Assembly: GCF_000817735.3 (NCBI RefSeq)
Contig: NZ_JTJC03000001.1
Span: forward strand, 186,001-250,000
Origin: Scytonema millei VB511283
Lineage (GTDB): Bacteria > Cyanobacteriota > Cyanobacteriia > Cyanobacteriales > Chroococcidiopsidaceae
Length of the DNA: 64,000 nt
Reading direction: 5' to 3'
In this document: positions 19,311-28,893 of the stretch, piece after piece
How positions within the stretch are numbered: the stretch's first letter is position 1
Layout of the letters: the number at the start of each line of letters is the position of its first letter
Position numbers and translations under genes: made by a program
The notes under the pieces: model-generated
The model's database searches: none
Told to the model about the DNA's origin: nothing
What the model saw: only the letters and a program-made list of their open reading frames with translations

Positions 19311-20033
19311 GTGATGGTGGCAGCAGCAGACTACCGAGAGATTGACATTGCCCCATTAATCGACCATACCTTGCTGATCCCGACGGCAACGCCCGCCCAG
19401 GTAGAACAGTGGTGTATGGAAGCAGACAGATTTGGATTTGCCGCAGTTTGTATCAACCCCGTCTACGTGCGGCAAGCAGCAGAATTGCTCCACGGCAAAA
19501 AACCAAAAGTTTGCACGGTGATTGGCTTTCCTACTGGAGCCACGACATCAGCGGTGAAGCTGTACGAAGCGCAAGAAGCAGCCGACAGCGGGGCGACTGA
19601 ATTAGATGTCGTCATCAATTTAGGCTGGCTTAAAGCTGAGAAAATAGAAGCACTGCACCGAGAAATAGCCGAGATTTGCGCAGAAACGGGGCAAACAGTC
19701 AAAGTTATTTTAGAAACCACCCTTCTGACAGAGGCAGAAAAACGACTTGCCGCAGATATATGTATGGATGCGGGAGCAGCGTTTCTCAAAACAAGTACGG
19801 GATGGAATGGGGGTGCAACAGTGGCAGACGTGCGCTTACTTAAAGAAATTGCTAAGGAACGAGTCGGTATTAAGGCATCGGGAGGAATTCGCACTATAGA
19901 CCAGGCAATAGAGCTAATATTGGCAGGGGCGACGCGACTAGGTACATCTCGTAGCGTCGATCTACTCCGCCAGCGCGATAACCTGGAAAAAGAGACAAGC
20001 TTCGAGGAGCGAGGAGTGAGGAGTGAGGGGTAA
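19311..20033 (+). CDS. deoC: Deoxyribose-phosphate aldolase
   Basis: 240 residues, class I aldolase TIM barrel. Lys160 in '[16 protein letters not shown]' is the Schiff-base lysine and Lys188 in '[11 protein letters not shown]' the second active-site lysine. It splits 2-deoxyribose 5-phosphate into acetaldehyde and glyceraldehyde 3-phosphate in deoxynucleoside catabolism. Start is GTG at 19311 or the ATG at 19314, with GAGGTGACTGAG upstream. The family usually ends shortly after '[11 protein letters not shown]'; here about 20 extra residues follow, the last ten encoded by a tandem repeat (20004-20033). Confidence 0.93.
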   Translation: MMVAAADYREIDIAPLIDHTLLIPTATPAQVEQWCMEADRFGFAAVCINPVYVRQAAELLHGKKPKVCTVIGFPTGATTSAVKLYEAQEAADSGATELDVVINLGWLKAEKIEALHREIAEICAETGQTVKVILETTLLTEAEKRLAADICMDAGAAFLKTSTGWNGGATVADVRLLKEIAKERVGIKASGGIRTIDQAIELILAGATRLGTSRSVDLLRQRDNLEKETSFEERGVRSEG

Positions 20034-20131
20034 GTGGAATTAAATATAGACAAGTAGAATTATTACTGTTTCTCCGCCTCTGTTTCCCTAATTTTTTCCC
20101 TCGCTCCTCACCCCTCACTCCTTACCCCCTA
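20004..20131. repeat. Inverted STRR arrays at deoC 3' end and before recO
   Basis: GAGGAGCGAGGAGTGAGGAG-type repeats at 20004-20034 (the last part of deoC) are mirrored by CCTCGCTCCTCACCCCTCAC-type repeats at 20098-20131. The two can pair into a long stem with a loop of about 65 nt between deoC and recO. Confidence 0.8.
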
Positions 20132-20135
20132 ATTT

Positions 20136-21095
20136 ATGAGTCGTACCTACAAAGCCACTGGAATTAATTTAAAGAGTATGCCTTTGGGTGAGGCGGATCG
20201 GTTGCTGACGATTTTGACTCAGGAGTTTGGTTTGATCCGAGCTGTTGCGCCTGGGGTGAGAAAGCAAAATTCAAAGATTGGTGGTAGAAGTGGGTTGTTT
20301 GTCGTCAACGAATTGTTGATTGCTAAGGGGCGATCGCTCGATAAAATTACTCAAGCTGAAACCCTAGAGTCCTACCCCGCTCTGGGTCAAGACTTAGGTA
20401 AGCTAGCAGCTAGCCAGTATTTGGCAGAAATGGCGATGTGTCAAGCTTTGAGCGAACAACCCCAAACTGAATTGTTTTACTTGCTCAACGAGCATCTTAA
20501 ACGCCTGGAACAATTGCCTAAATCTTCAGGATTTTCTATCTTGGCTCATCTATGCCATGCAGCGTTTCACCTGTTAGCTTTGGCAGGGGTTGCGCCCCAA
20601 GTTCAAGCTTGTTCTTTAACGGCAAATTCCCTGACTCCAGATTTTTCTACTCCTGACTGGCAAGTAGGATTTAGTACATCAGCAGGGGGAACGGTAAATT
20701 TGTCTGCTTGGGAAAATGCATCGGCTACAGGCAAAAATAGCGATCGAAACAAATCCATAAAACCTGATGATGTTACTAATACCAAGATTTTGCCATCTAC
20801 GGGCAGAGTGGCAGAGGCGATCGGTACGGGTTATCGGGCGATCGCCCACAAGCAAGAGAAACTCGTACTCGATCGGCGGCTAAATGCCGCAGAACTAACT
20901 CTATTGCAACATCTGTCTCAGGCTAATCTACCTGCGATCGCTGATTTGCATCACCATGATTGGTTATCCATCGAACGCATTTTGCGTCAGTACGTACAGT
21001 ATCACTTCGGTCGCCCAATTCGGTCAGCTGCCCTAATCGATAGTTATTTCGCTTCCCTGCCGAGTCCTTTAACAGAAAATCATGCAACCGTTTGA
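20136..21095 (+). CDS. recO: DNA repair protein RecO
   Basis: 319 residues. The N-terminal OB fold starts '[43 protein letters not shown]', characteristic of RecO, followed by the helical domain with '[20 protein letters not shown]'. RecO helps RecR load RecA on SSB-coated single strands during gap repair. An insertion of about 60 polar residues (roughly 180-245) makes it longer than the usual 240-270. The zinc-finger cysteines of some RecO proteins are not evident. The ATG follows the repeat array after four bases. The downstream MFS gene overlaps its end by 14 bases. Confidence 0.9.
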   Translation: MSRTYKATGINLKSMPLGEADRLLTILTQEFGLIRAVAPGVRKQNSKIGGRSGLFVVNELLIAKGRSLDKITQAETLESYPALGQDLGKLAASQYLAEMAMCQALSEQPQTELFYLLNEHLKRLEQLPKSSGFSILAHLCHAAFHLLALAGVAPQVQACSLTANSLTPDFSTPDWQVGFSTSAGGTVNLSAWENASATGKNSDRNKSIKPDDVTNTKILPSTGRVAEAIGTGYRAIAHKQEKLVLDRRLNAAELTLLQHLSQANLPAIADLHHHDWLSIERILRQYVQYHFGRPIRSAALIDSYFASLPSPLTENHATV

Positions 21096-22758
21096 TTTAG
21101 ATACAAGAAATATCAAGCCATCCTCTGCTGAGGCTAATTCCCTCAGAAGTCCCATTGGAGGTCACGCTGCTAATTCGCGGTCTACGCCATCTACGCCCAG
21201 ATATTTATCTAGTAAAAAGCAAATAAATCAAAATTCTGTAGCTGAAAATACAAATTTCCCAGAAAAAACCAACACTCAAGAAAACAGTGAATTGTATATG
21301 AGAGAGGCAGATGACAAGCTGCCAAAAATAGAGCAGTTAAATGAAACTGTTAGAAATGGCGTAGTTACAAAAACGCTAGAAAGTAAGGATAGCGCGATTG
21401 CCACGGAGTTGGGTGGCTCAAACGGCAGTTCTCAAGTGCATGGAGACGAGCCACCATCTGAAGAGCCACAAGGATTTTTGCCCGTTTTGCGCAACCGCAA
21501 TTTTCTCTCTTTATGGAGCGGTCAAGTCTTTTCTCAACTCGCTGATAAAGTTTATTTAGTGATGACGATCGCGATCGTTTCCAGCCGCTTTCAAGCCAGC
21601 GATCAAAGTATCAGCGGCTGGGTTTCGGCGATTATGATGGCTTTTACCATCCCCGCAGTCTTATTTGGCTCAGTTGCAGGGGTATTTGTCGATCGATGGT
21701 CGAAAAAGATTGTACTCGTAGTGACAAACTTGCTACGGGGCGTTTTTGTGTTGTCAGTCCCATTTCTGTTGTGGTTCACGCAAGACTGGCATTCAATTTT
21801 TAATTTGCCCGTAGGCTTTGCGATTCTTTTAGGATTATCGTTTGCGATCTCGACACTGACACAGTTCTTTGCTCCAGCCGAACAAGCAGCGATTCCGTTA
21901 GTCGTGGAGCGAAGACACTTACTATCAGCTAACTCGCTTTACACCACGACAATGATGGCTTTGGTGGTTGTGGGATTTGCGGTAGGAGAACCGTTACTGG
22001 CGATCGCCGATACAATTACCGATCGTATTGGTGTCGGTACGGGTATGGGTAAGGAAATCGTTGTTGGCGGGAGTTACGCGATTGCCGGACTGATTTTATT
22101 TCTCCTCAAAACTGGCGAAAGTCTGCCCGATAGCGATCGAGAACCGCCTCACGTTTTGCAAGACTTGCGCGATGGACTGAGCTATCTGAGGCACAATCGC
22201 CGCGTCCGCAATGCTCTCCTCCAGCTAATCATTTTATTTTCGATCTTTGCAGCTTTAACCGTGCTTGCCGTGCGGCTAGCAGAAGTCATTCCAGGGTTAA
22301 AATCTTCTCAGTTTGGCTTTCTGTTAGCGGCTGGCGGCGTTGGAATTGCCTCTGGTGCAACTCTCCTCGGTCAATTCGGTCAACGCTTTTCCCACGCTCA
22401 GTTAAGTTTGTGGGGTTCTGTGGGCGTAGCAGCCTCCTTAGTCGGTCTATCGATGTTCTCCCAACAACTGTGGTTTGCTTTAGCATTGATTGCGCTGCTA
22501 GGGGCTTGTGCTGCCTTAGTAGCGATCCCCATGCAGACCACAATTCAAAAAGAGACTCCGCCTGACATGCATGGTAAAGTCTTTGGTCTCCAAAATAATG
22601 CCATTAATATTGCTTTGTCTCTACCCCTAGCACTGGCTGGTTTAGCCGAGACATTAATTGGTTTACAGGCAGTTTTTCTAAGTTTAGCCGTAATCGCGAT
22701 CGCAGGAGGTCTCTTAACCTGGTATATTTGCCGTACAGAGACCCAGATTGTTAGTTAG
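21082..22758 (+). CDS. MFS transporter with long N-terminal extension
   Basis: 558 residues. Residues about 133-555 form a 12-helix MFS_3/EntS-like transporter starting '[29 protein letters not shown]' and including '[13 protein letters not shown]' (loop 2-3) and '[20 protein letters not shown]'-like loop 10-11. The first about 130 residues are Ser/Asn/Glu-rich, hydrophilic and unlike the family; they may be a cytoplasmic tail. The ATG at 21082 overlaps recO by 14 bases; in-frame ATGs such as at 21298 would shorten the tail. Substrate unknown. Confidence 0.85.
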   Translation: MQPFDLDTRNIKPSSAEANSLRSPIGGHAANSRSTPSTPRYLSSKKQINQNSVAENTNFPEKTNTQENSELYMREADDKLPKIEQLNETVRNGVVTKTLESKDSAIATELGGSNGSSQVHGDEPPSEEPQGFLPVLRNRNFLSLWSGQVFSQLADKVYLVMTIAIVSSRFQASDQSISGWVSAIMMAFTIPAVLFGSVAGVFVDRWSKKIVLVVTNLLRGVFVLSVPFLLWFTQDWHSIFNLPVGFAILLGLSFAISTLTQFFAPAEQAAIPLVVERRHLLSANSLYTTTMMALVVVGFAVGEPLLAIADTITDRIGVGTGMGKEIVVGGSYAIAGLILFLLKTGESLPDSDREPPHVLQDLRDGLSYLRHNRRVRNALLQLIILFSIFAALTVLAVRLAEVIPGLKSSQFGFLLAAGGVGIASGATLLGQFGQRFSHAQLSLWGSVGVAASLVGLSMFSQQLWFALALIALLGACAALVAIPMQTTIQKETPPDMHGKVFGLQNNAINIALSLPLALAGLAETLIGLQAVFLSLAVIAIAGGLLTWYICRTETQIVS

Positions 22759-22774
22759 TTATTATCAACGAGAG

Positions 22775-22960
22775 GCTTTGGGGGGAATTAAGGGAGTAGG
22801 GAGCAGGGAGCAGGGAGCAGGGGAAAGAGAGAGTCGCGGAGCTGAGGGAACTGAGGGAGCTGAGGGAGAGAATTGACTCACCACGCACCACACCCACACC
22901 CCACACCCTACACCCTACACCCTACACCCCACACCCCACACCCGACTCCCTAAGTCTCTT
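22775..22960. repeat. Dense STRR arrays between MFS and GT4 genes
   Basis: Successive arrays GGGAGCA (22796-22822), GCTGAGG-type 9-mers (about 22840-22866), then CACCCCA/CACCCTA heptamers (about 22892-22940). They fill most of the 231-bp gap. Confidence 0.9.
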
Positions 22961-22989
22961 ACTAGATCGGAAAATCGAGCCGCAACCGA

Positions 22990-24162
22990 ATGCATATTGC
23001 CTGGATTGGAAAAAAATCACCCTTTTGTGGCAATGTTACTTACAGTCGAGAAGTTACTAATGCCTTGCTAGACCGAGGAAATCAGGTTAGTTTTCTTCAC
23101 TTCGCTCAAGAAGAAGAAGAAGCTAAGCGGGATAATTGGCCCGACTGCCCAGAAGTCCCTCTACCTTTCCTCTATAAGTCTCAAGTCTATACAATCCCGA
23201 CTTTAGGGGCAACAAAGGTTTTAACTCAGTCGCTACGGGAGTTAAAACCAGATTTAGTTCATGCATCTTTAACGCTATCTCCCCTAGATTTCATCCTGCC
23301 AGAGATTTGCGAGGAGCTGAACCTGCCTCTTATTGCAACTTTCCACACTCCCTATGCTGGTAAAGGGGCAAAACTCGTATCGGGTACTCAATTGCTGGCA
23401 TATCAACTGTATGCTCCATTTTTAATCAACTACGATCGCGTTATCGTCTTTTCGGAAGTCCAGCGAGAGTTGTTTGCCAAAATGGGTTTGACTGCTGACA
23501 AAGTAGCAGTGATCCCCAACGGCGTAGACGTACAGAAATATAGTCCTGGGACTTCACGTATCAAGCAAGAATTCCACGCCGAACGACTATTCGTCTATCA
23601 AGGTCGAATTGCTGCGGAAAAAAATATCGAAGCATTGCTTCGCGCCTGGAAGCAAGCGGATATGAAACCTAGTAGTAAATTGCTCATGGTAGGTGATGGT
23701 CCCCTTACCGCTTCTTTGCGACCTTTCTACAGCGCAGAATTTGGTATTTACTGGCTGGGATATATTGCTGATGAAAATCGACGGTTGGAGATTTTGCGTG
23801 GTAGCGATGTGTTTGTTTTGCCGTCTTTGGTAGAGGGATTGTCAATTTCTTTGTTAGAGGCAATGGCTTGTGGTCTGGCATGTTTAGCTACAAATGTGGG
23901 TGCAGATGGGGAAGTGTTAGAAAATGGCGCTGGTGTAGTTCTCACTCCCAGGCGCGTCACGTCACAACTATCAACTCTGCTACCTTTGTTTCAAGATCAT
24001 CCAGAACTTACCATCTTACTAGGGCAAAAAGCGCGACAGCGAGTATTAGAGCGCTATACCCTGAGTCAGAATATCGATCGGCTAGAGCAGCTTTATGACA
24101 GCGTATTGTCACAACGGCAAAGTTCAAAAATTCTCAGTTCTAAGTTTCGCGCTCGACTATAG
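22990..24162 (+). CDS. Glycosyltransferase family 4
   Basis: 390 residues, GT-B fold. N-terminal Glyco_transf_4 domain: 'MHIAWIGKKSPFCGNVTYSREVTNALLDRGNQV', 'DLVHASLTLSPLDF' and 'IATFHTPYAG'. C-terminal Glycos_transf_1 domain: 'VFVYQGRIAAEKNIEALLRAW'-like segment, 'LLMVGDGPLTASL' and 'VLPSLVEGLSISLLEAMACGLACLAT' with the E-x7-E pair. Related cyanobacterial enzymes make membrane glycolipids, but the acceptor cannot be told from sequence alone. It is convergent with secG across a long palindrome. Confidence 0.88.
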   Translation: MHIAWIGKKSPFCGNVTYSREVTNALLDRGNQVSFLHFAQEEEEAKRDNWPDCPEVPLPFLYKSQVYTIPTLGATKVLTQSLRELKPDLVHASLTLSPLDFILPEICEELNLPLIATFHTPYAGKGAKLVSGTQLLAYQLYAPFLINYDRVIVFSEVQRELFAKMGLTADKVAVIPNGVDVQKYSPGTSRIKQEFHAERLFVYQGRIAAEKNIEALLRAWKQADMKPSSKLLMVGDGPLTASLRPFYSAEFGIYWLGYIADENRRLEILRGSDVFVLPSLVEGLSISLLEAMACGLACLATNVGADGEVLENGAGVVLTPRRVTSQLSTLLPLFQDHPELTILLGQKARQRVLERYTLSQNIDRLEQLYDSVLSQRQSSKILSSKFRARL

Positions 24163-24174
24163 ATAAATTGTAGA

Positions 24175-24220
24175 AGATAAATTGTAGAGGCGCTCCCGGG
24201 AACGCCTCTACAATTTATCT
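24175..24220. terminator. 18-bp perfect inverted repeat between convergent genes (bidirectional terminator, GTAG-type palindrome)
   Basis: Arms 24175-24192 and 24203-24220 are exact complements (AGATAAATTGTAGAGGCG and its complement) around a 10-nt centre CTCCCGGGAA. The inner 28 nt (24184-24211) begin GTAG and end CTAC, like the palindromes near the RAYT. It ends the GT4 gene and, in the other direction, secG (AT-rich flanks on both sides). Confidence 0.75.
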
Positions 24221-24448
24221 ATTCAACCAACCAGCACTTAAAACTACTGTTAAACCTAAAAACGTTACTACCAATGCCCAAGTAACGCGGTTTAGCGTTG
24301 TTTCTGCACTTTTGGTACTGCTAAATAACTGTGCCTGACCGCCGATCGCACCGATCCCATCACCTTTGGGACTGTGCAGTAGTACCAAAACAATCAAACC
24401 CACGGCAGAAAATGCCCAGATAGCTTCAAGAACTGTAGTAACTGTCAT
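24215..24448 (-). CDS. secG: Protein translocase subunit SecG
   Basis: 77 residues with two hydrophobic helices (about 5-27 and 53-75) and the SecG loop 'LLHSPKGDGIGAIGGQAQLFSSTKSAETTLNRVTW'-type region. It is an accessory part of the SecYEG channel and helps SecA-driven protein export. It lies 60 bp downstream of gpmI on the same strand, an arrangement common in cyanobacteria. The start ATG is preceded by GAGCTAATTCGCACT with no strong ribosome-binding site. Confidence 0.92.
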   Translation of the reverse strand: MTVTTVLEAIWAFSAVGLIVLVLLHSPKGDGIGAIGGQAQLFSSTKSAETTLNRVTWALVVTFLGLTVVLSAGWLNR

Positions 24449-24508
24449 AGTGCGAATTAGCTCAGATAGCGCAAAAAAAGTATAGCTTACTTGCTTACTT
24501 ATTTAACT

Positions 24509-26107
24509 TTACCAGCCCATTCTGACAGGAGTACGGGAAGATTGAACTTCATACTTAGCTGGGGCAATTAAAGATTGACCAGTCATCTCTGCTGGTTGGG
24601 GAAGCTGCAAGATTTCTAGAATCGTCGGTGCGAGATCGGCAAGCTTGCCGTCACTCCTAAGCGCTACCTCTGTACCGTAGCCGGGTATCTTCGCTTTTTC
24701 GCCTTCAATCAGTATTAAAGGAACTGGATTTGTCGTATGTGCCGTCCAGGGATTACCACGTTCGTCTCGCATGTACTCGGCATTACCGTGATCGGCAGTA
24801 ACTATAGCCGTGCCTCCTACTTGACCGATACTTTCCAATAAATGTCCCAAACAGCGATCGACAGTCTCAATTGCTTCAACAGTTGCTGGAATCTCGCCTG
24901 TATGACCCACCATATCGGGGTTGGCGTAGTTAATGACTACCAGAGAGTAAATTTGTTGCTTTATCGCGGCGATCGCTACATCTGTCACCGCTTCAGCTGA
25001 CATGGCTGGCGCTTTGTCGTAGGTCGCTACCATCGGACTCATCACCATTTCCCGATCTTCACCTTCAAATGGGTCTTCTAAGCCGCCATTGAAGAAGTAA
25101 GTAACGTGGGCATATTTTTCTGTTTCTGCGGTGCGAAACTGCTTGAGTCCGTGTTGAGCAATGACTTCACCTAAAATGTTATTGAGATTCTGCGGCTCAA
25201 AAGCGATGGGGACGGAAAGTTCGGAGTCGTACTGCGTAAACGTGACAAATGATAAAGGCTCGATCTGCTGCCTTTCAAAGCCGTCAAAGTCTGGCTTGAC
25301 GAAAGCATAAGTCAGTTGTCTGGCGCGATCGGGGCGAAAATTGTAAAAGAGTACGCCATCGCCTGGTTCTATCGCTCCCGGAGCGATCCGTGTAGGGATG
25401 ACAAATTCATCAGTGACTCCCTCATCGTAGGAAGCTTGTAAGACCTCAACTGCCGATCGCCCGTCGCCTGCACCGTCTTGAGTCATCACATCGTAGGCAC
25501 GTTTGACGCGATCCCAACGGCGATCGCGATCCATTGCATAGTAACGACCGCTGAGAGTGACGATCTGACCGACACCAATTAAATCTACGTGTTCTTGAAT
25601 CTGTTTGAGAGCTTCTACGCCTTCTGTAGGTGTTGTATCACGTCCATCCGTAATTGCATGGATGCAGACCTGAGCGATCTTTTGTGCCTTTGCTAAGTCT
25701 AGCAATCCTAACAAGTGGCTTAAATGGGAGTGTACCCCACCTTCCGAGCATAAGCCGATTAGGTGCAGTTTACCATTTCTGTCTTTGACTTCTCGGCACA
25801 ACTGAGCGATCGCTGCGTTTTGCCCAATTGAACCATCTTCGACCGCGTCTGTAATTCTGACTAATTCTTGCGGTACAACTCGCCCTGCACCAATATTCAG
25901 GTGTCCGACTTCCGAGTTGCCCATTTGACCCTCTGGCAACCCTACTGCTTTGCCTGAAGTGCGAATTAGAGTTCTGGGATAGACTGCCCAGAGGCTATCC
26001 ATTACAGGAGTTTTTGCAGATGAAATCGCGTTACCGTCTGCTGCCTCGCGATAACCCCATCCGTCTAATATCACTAGCACCACGGGAGCAACAGGTGCTT
26101 GGGTCAT
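24509..26107 (-). CDS. gpmI: 2,3-bisphosphoglycerate-independent phosphoglycerate mutase
   Basis: 532 residues, alkaline-phosphatase superfamily. N-terminal metal site in 'VVLVILDGWGYRE'; catalytic Ser65 in 'QMGNSEVGHLNIGAGR'; phosphatase-domain metal ligands in 'VINYANPDMVGHTG' and 'IVTADHGNAEYM'; transferase domain 'IHAITDGRDTTP' and 'YYAMDRDRRWDR'. It interconverts 3- and 2-phosphoglycerate using two Mn ions. Length is typical (about 510-535), and secG follows. Confidence 0.96.
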   Translation of the reverse strand: MTQAPVAPVVLVILDGWGYREAADGNAISSAKTPVMDSLWAVYPRTLIRTSGKAVGLPEGQMGNSEVGHLNIGAGRVVPQELVRITDAVEDGSIGQNAAIAQLCREVKDRNGKLHLIGLCSEGGVHSHLSHLLGLLDLAKAQKIAQVCIHAITDGRDTTPTEGVEALKQIQEHVDLIGVGQIVTLSGRYYAMDRDRRWDRVKRAYDVMTQDGAGDGRSAVEVLQASYDEGVTDEFVIPTRIAPGAIEPGDGVLFYNFRPDRARQLTYAFVKPDFDGFERQQIEPLSFVTFTQYDSELSVPIAFEPQNLNNILGEVIAQHGLKQFRTAETEKYAHVTYFFNGGLEDPFEGEDREMVMSPMVATYDKAPAMSAEAVTDVAIAAIKQQIYSLVVINYANPDMVGHTGEIPATVEAIETVDRCLGHLLESIGQVGGTAIVTADHGNAEYMRDERGNPWTAHTTNPVPLILIEGEKAKIPGYGTEVALRSDGKLADLAPTILEILQLPQPAEMTGQSLIAPAKYEVQSSRTPVRMGW

Positions 26108-26234
26108 ACGATGTTACCCTTTACTTTTGTTAACTCAACCGTCATGATACCACTGCTGATTGTCTCTGCAAGGGTTTTTTTGCTGATTTTGTCATTTTCT
26201 CTACTATAACTTTCAGTTTTTCTACTGGGGATCG

Positions 26235-26339
26235 CTTCTGGGAGGGGCGAGGAGTGAGGAGTGAGTAATTTTAGATTTTAGATTTCAGATTTTAGATTGA
26301 ACCTCCCCCTTGTCTTCCTTGTCTCCCTTGTCTTTTTTT
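26235..26339. repeat. STRR arrays downstream of ABC-F gene
   Basis: GAGTGAGGA units (26250-26264), TTTTAGA units (26270-26298), then CTTGTCT/CCTTGTC units (26310-26335) that run to the stop codon of the ABC-F gene. Confidence 0.85.
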
Positions 26340-28043
26340 CTAACCCCTACTCCCTTTCTTAGCGGCAGCTTTAGAGGCTTTGGCGGCTTTTTTAGCAGCT
26401 TTCTCGGCAGCAATCGCGGCTTGTCTTTCCTGTTCTCGTTCTTCTGCTAATTTATTTTGGTAGTAATGGTAATCTCCCAAATAAACTCGAAATTCTCCAT
26501 CGCGGATTTCGATAATTTTGTTAGCGACTTGAGAGATGAAGTAGCGATCGTGAGAAACGATCAGTACCGTACCATCGTAATTTTGAATTGCTTCTTCCAG
26601 CATTTCTTTCGCTGGAATATCTAAATGATTTGTCGGCTCATCTAAAATCAATAAATTTGCCGGACGTAGCAGCATTTTTGCTAAAGCGAGACGGGCTTTT
26701 TCGCCTCCACTTAAGGCTGCAACTTTTTTAAATACCGTGTCGCCGCTGAATAAAAATCTTCCTAACAACGTGCGAACTTCTTCATTCGTCCAGTCGGGAA
26801 CTTCATCATGGATCGTTTCCATGACGGTTTTGTTTAAATCTAAGGCTTCTGCTTGATTCTGCTCGAAATAGCTAGGAATCACGTTATGAGCGCCCAGTTC
26901 GACTACTCCTTCTGTCGGTTCCTCCATTCCCGTAATCAGACGCAGTAATGTAGATTTACCCGCACCATTGGGACCGAGAAAAGCAATGCGATCGCCTCTT
27001 TCTATTAAGAGGTTTCCACCTAAAAATAATATTTTGTCGTCGTATATATGGGTTAAATCTTGAATCTTCACCACTTCTCGTCCGCTACGAGGTGCGGGTG
27101 GAAAGCGAAAGTGCAGGGTTTTTAAATCTGATATCGGTGCTTCGACGCGCTCGATTTTATCTAATTGTTTCTCGCGGCTTTTTGCTTGCGTACTGCGAGT
27201 AGCACTAGCTCTAAACTTATCGACAAATGCTTGCTGTTTATCAAGCTCTTTCTGTTGCCGTTCGTAGGCACTTTGTTGGGCTTCCTTAGCTTCAAATTTT
27301 TGTTGTAAATAAATTGAATAGTTACCTAAGTATGTGGTGGAAACTCCTCTCTCAGTTTCGACAATTTGAGTGCAAAGGCGATCGAGAAATTCGCGATCGT
27401 GAGAAACAATTACCATCGGTGTAATTAACCCTTTCAGGTAATTTTCCAACCACTCAATAGTTTCTAAATCTAAATGGTTAGTCGGCTCGTCTAGAAGTAA
27501 CAAATCGGGTTTTTGTAGTAAAATCTTGCCCAAACTCATCCGCATCTGCCAACCGCCACTAAAAGCGCTGACAAGGCGATCGCCATCTCCTAGTTCAAAT
27601 CCCAGCTCTGGCAAGATTTTATCGATTTGCGCCTCCAGGCTGTAACCATCCAAAGCTTCAAACTGGCGCTGGAAGCGATCCATTTGTCGCAGGAGTTTAT
27701 CTAATTCTTCGGGTGTTGCGGTTTCTAACTGATGTTGTACGTTTGTCAAACTTTCATGAACTTCGTTTGCCTCAACAAAGGCACGCCAGAACTCTTCCTT
27801 TACAGTACGAGTAGGATCGACTTCAAATTCTTGGGTCAAGTATGCTATGTGTAAACTAGCAGGACGAATCACCTCTCCGGTGGTTGGCTCAATCTCTCCA
27901 GCAATAATTTTCAGTTGGGTAGACTTGCCTGCTCCGTTGACACCTACTAAACCGATGCGATCGCCTGCTTTGACTTCCCAATTCACATCTTTCAGGACTT
28001 CACCAGTAGGATAAATTTTACTAATGTGTTCCAGTCGCAGCAT
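26340..28043 (-). CDS. ABC-F family ATPase (ribosome-associated, Uup/EttA-like)
   Basis: 567 residues with two ABC domains and no membrane segment. Domain 1: Walker A 'GVNGAGKST', signature 'FSGGWQMRMSLGK', Walker B 'LLLLDEPTNHLDLETIEWLE'. A charged linker ('KELDKQQAFVDKFRASATRSTQAKSREK' region) precedes domain 2 with 'GPNGAGKST', 'LSGGEKARLALAK' and 'LILDEPTNHLD'. The DEPTNHLD pair is diagnostic for ABC-F. The C-terminus is an Ala/Lys-rich tail. These proteins bind the ribosomal E site and relieve stalling or regulate translation. The exact subfamily cannot be fixed here. Confidence 0.92.
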   Translation of the reverse strand: MLRLEHISKIYPTGEVLKDVNWEVKAGDRIGLVGVNGAGKSTQLKIIAGEIEPTTGEVIRPASLHIAYLTQEFEVDPTRTVKEEFWRAFVEANEVHESLTNVQHQLETATPEELDKLLRQMDRFQRQFEALDGYSLEAQIDKILPELGFELGDGDRLVSAFSGGWQMRMSLGKILLQKPDLLLLDEPTNHLDLETIEWLENYLKGLITPMVIVSHDREFLDRLCTQIVETERGVSTTYLGNYSIYLQQKFEAKEAQQSAYERQQKELDKQQAFVDKFRASATRSTQAKSREKQLDKIERVEAPISDLKTLHFRFPPAPRSGREVVKIQDLTHIYDDKILFLGGNLLIERGDRIAFLGPNGAGKSTLLRLITGMEEPTEGVVELGAHNVIPSYFEQNQAEALDLNKTVMETIHDEVPDWTNEEVRTLLGRFLFSGDTVFKKVAALSGGEKARLALAKMLLRPANLLILDEPTNHLDIPAKEMLEEAIQNYDGTVLIVSHDRYFISQVANKIIEIRDGEFRVYLGDYHYYQNKLAEEREQERQAAIAAEKAAKKAAKASKAAAKKGSRG

Positions 28044-28281
28044 TCAGTCTCTCCAAGGGCGATCGCTTCATCGACATCGTAACAAAATTTAATCGCAAGA
28101 TGTAGGGGGCATTCTTCAAGACCGACAAAAGATTTGGAGAATCTTAATTTCTAGGTTGAAGTCACATAAGGTGACTAATATGATTGACGCGCAGTCCTCA
28201 CACCTCTATATTGAATTATCTTCATTAGGCTGTTGGTACGCAAATTCGGTGCATCAAATTGATTCAAACAAGGAATAACAA

Positions 28282-28512
28282 ATGAGCTTGTATGATGAGA
28301 CAATTTCCAAAATTCTCCAACTGCCAGAACCGCTTGTTAAGGAAGTGAGCAATTTTGTAGATTCTTTGCGACTAGACCAAGATAGCACTCGCTCGGCTTT
28401 ATGGATGCATTCTACCGAAGCCTTGAAAATTAGCACCTCAGATATTTCAGATTATTCCAAGCACCCAGAAGAGTACGAAGCACGCCTAGCGCGGGGAGAG
28501 ATTCAACAGTAG
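28282..28512 (+). CDS. Small DUF2281-like protein, possible solitary antitoxin
   Basis: 76 residues: 'MSLYDETISKILQLPEPLVKEVSNFVDSLRL' resembles the N-terminus of DUF2281/VapB-like antitoxins (an oligomerising helix pair around a Leu-Pro turn). The C-terminus 'YEARLARGEIQQ' is typical of the partner-binding end of such proteins. No toxin frame follows on the same strand; the next genes are on the other strand. It may be a remnant of a toxin-antitoxin pair or act with the distant RelE-like locus (unlikely). Confidence 0.6.
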   Translation: MSLYDETISKILQLPEPLVKEVSNFVDSLRLDQDSTRSALWMHSTEALKISTSDISDYSKHPEEYEARLARGEIQQ

Positions 28513-28611
28513 TATTAGGCTGGCTGTATGGGGGGTGGGCGATCGCGCTTATCGGGCATTAGAGGAGGCGATCGTAATTCTCAGCAGAAAGTTAAAGAGT
28601 GCCATCAAAAT

Positions 28612-28893
28612 TTAATAAACCTCATCGTGTGAGCCTAAAGTTAGTAGTAAGATTTCTTCACCCAACTCAGAGCTTTTTACAAACTCAAACAAGATGCGAT
28701 TACTATAGTCAATTGAACAAGCCCATCTTCCTGCTAAATCTCCTTTGAGTTTATGAGTACGCAAACTAGGGTGAAATGGATCTTCCGCTAACTGCTGCAA
28801 GACTCGTTCGATTTGAGGAAGCATCTGTGGATTTTGGCGAACTAGACGTTTAACAGCGCGAGTGAATGCTGAACTTCAAACTAAACTTTTCAA
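28612..28893 (-). pseudogene. RelE/YafQ-type toxin gene disrupted by an in-frame TGA
   Basis: Reading from TTG at 28893 gives L-K-S-L-V-stop-S-S-A-F-T-R-A-V-K-R-L-V-R-Q-N-P-Q-M and then a typical YafQ/RelE toxin body ('RTHKLKGDLAGRWACSIDYSNRILFEF', ending 'LLTLGSHDEVY'). Relatives normally have Trp after 'SLV', so codon 6 (TGA, 28876-28878) looks like TGG changed to TGA. The TTG overlaps the antitoxin stop codon, the usual coupling. Translation could restart at the internal ATG (28824) to give 70 residues, lacking the first helix. Probably non-toxic; the full protein would have 93 residues. Confidence 0.75.

Noticed and set aside
28190-28206. Yfr1-like small RNA motif (CTCCTCACAC)
   Set aside because: The sequence reads GTCCTCACACC, one base off the core, and no flanking hairpins or terminator were found.
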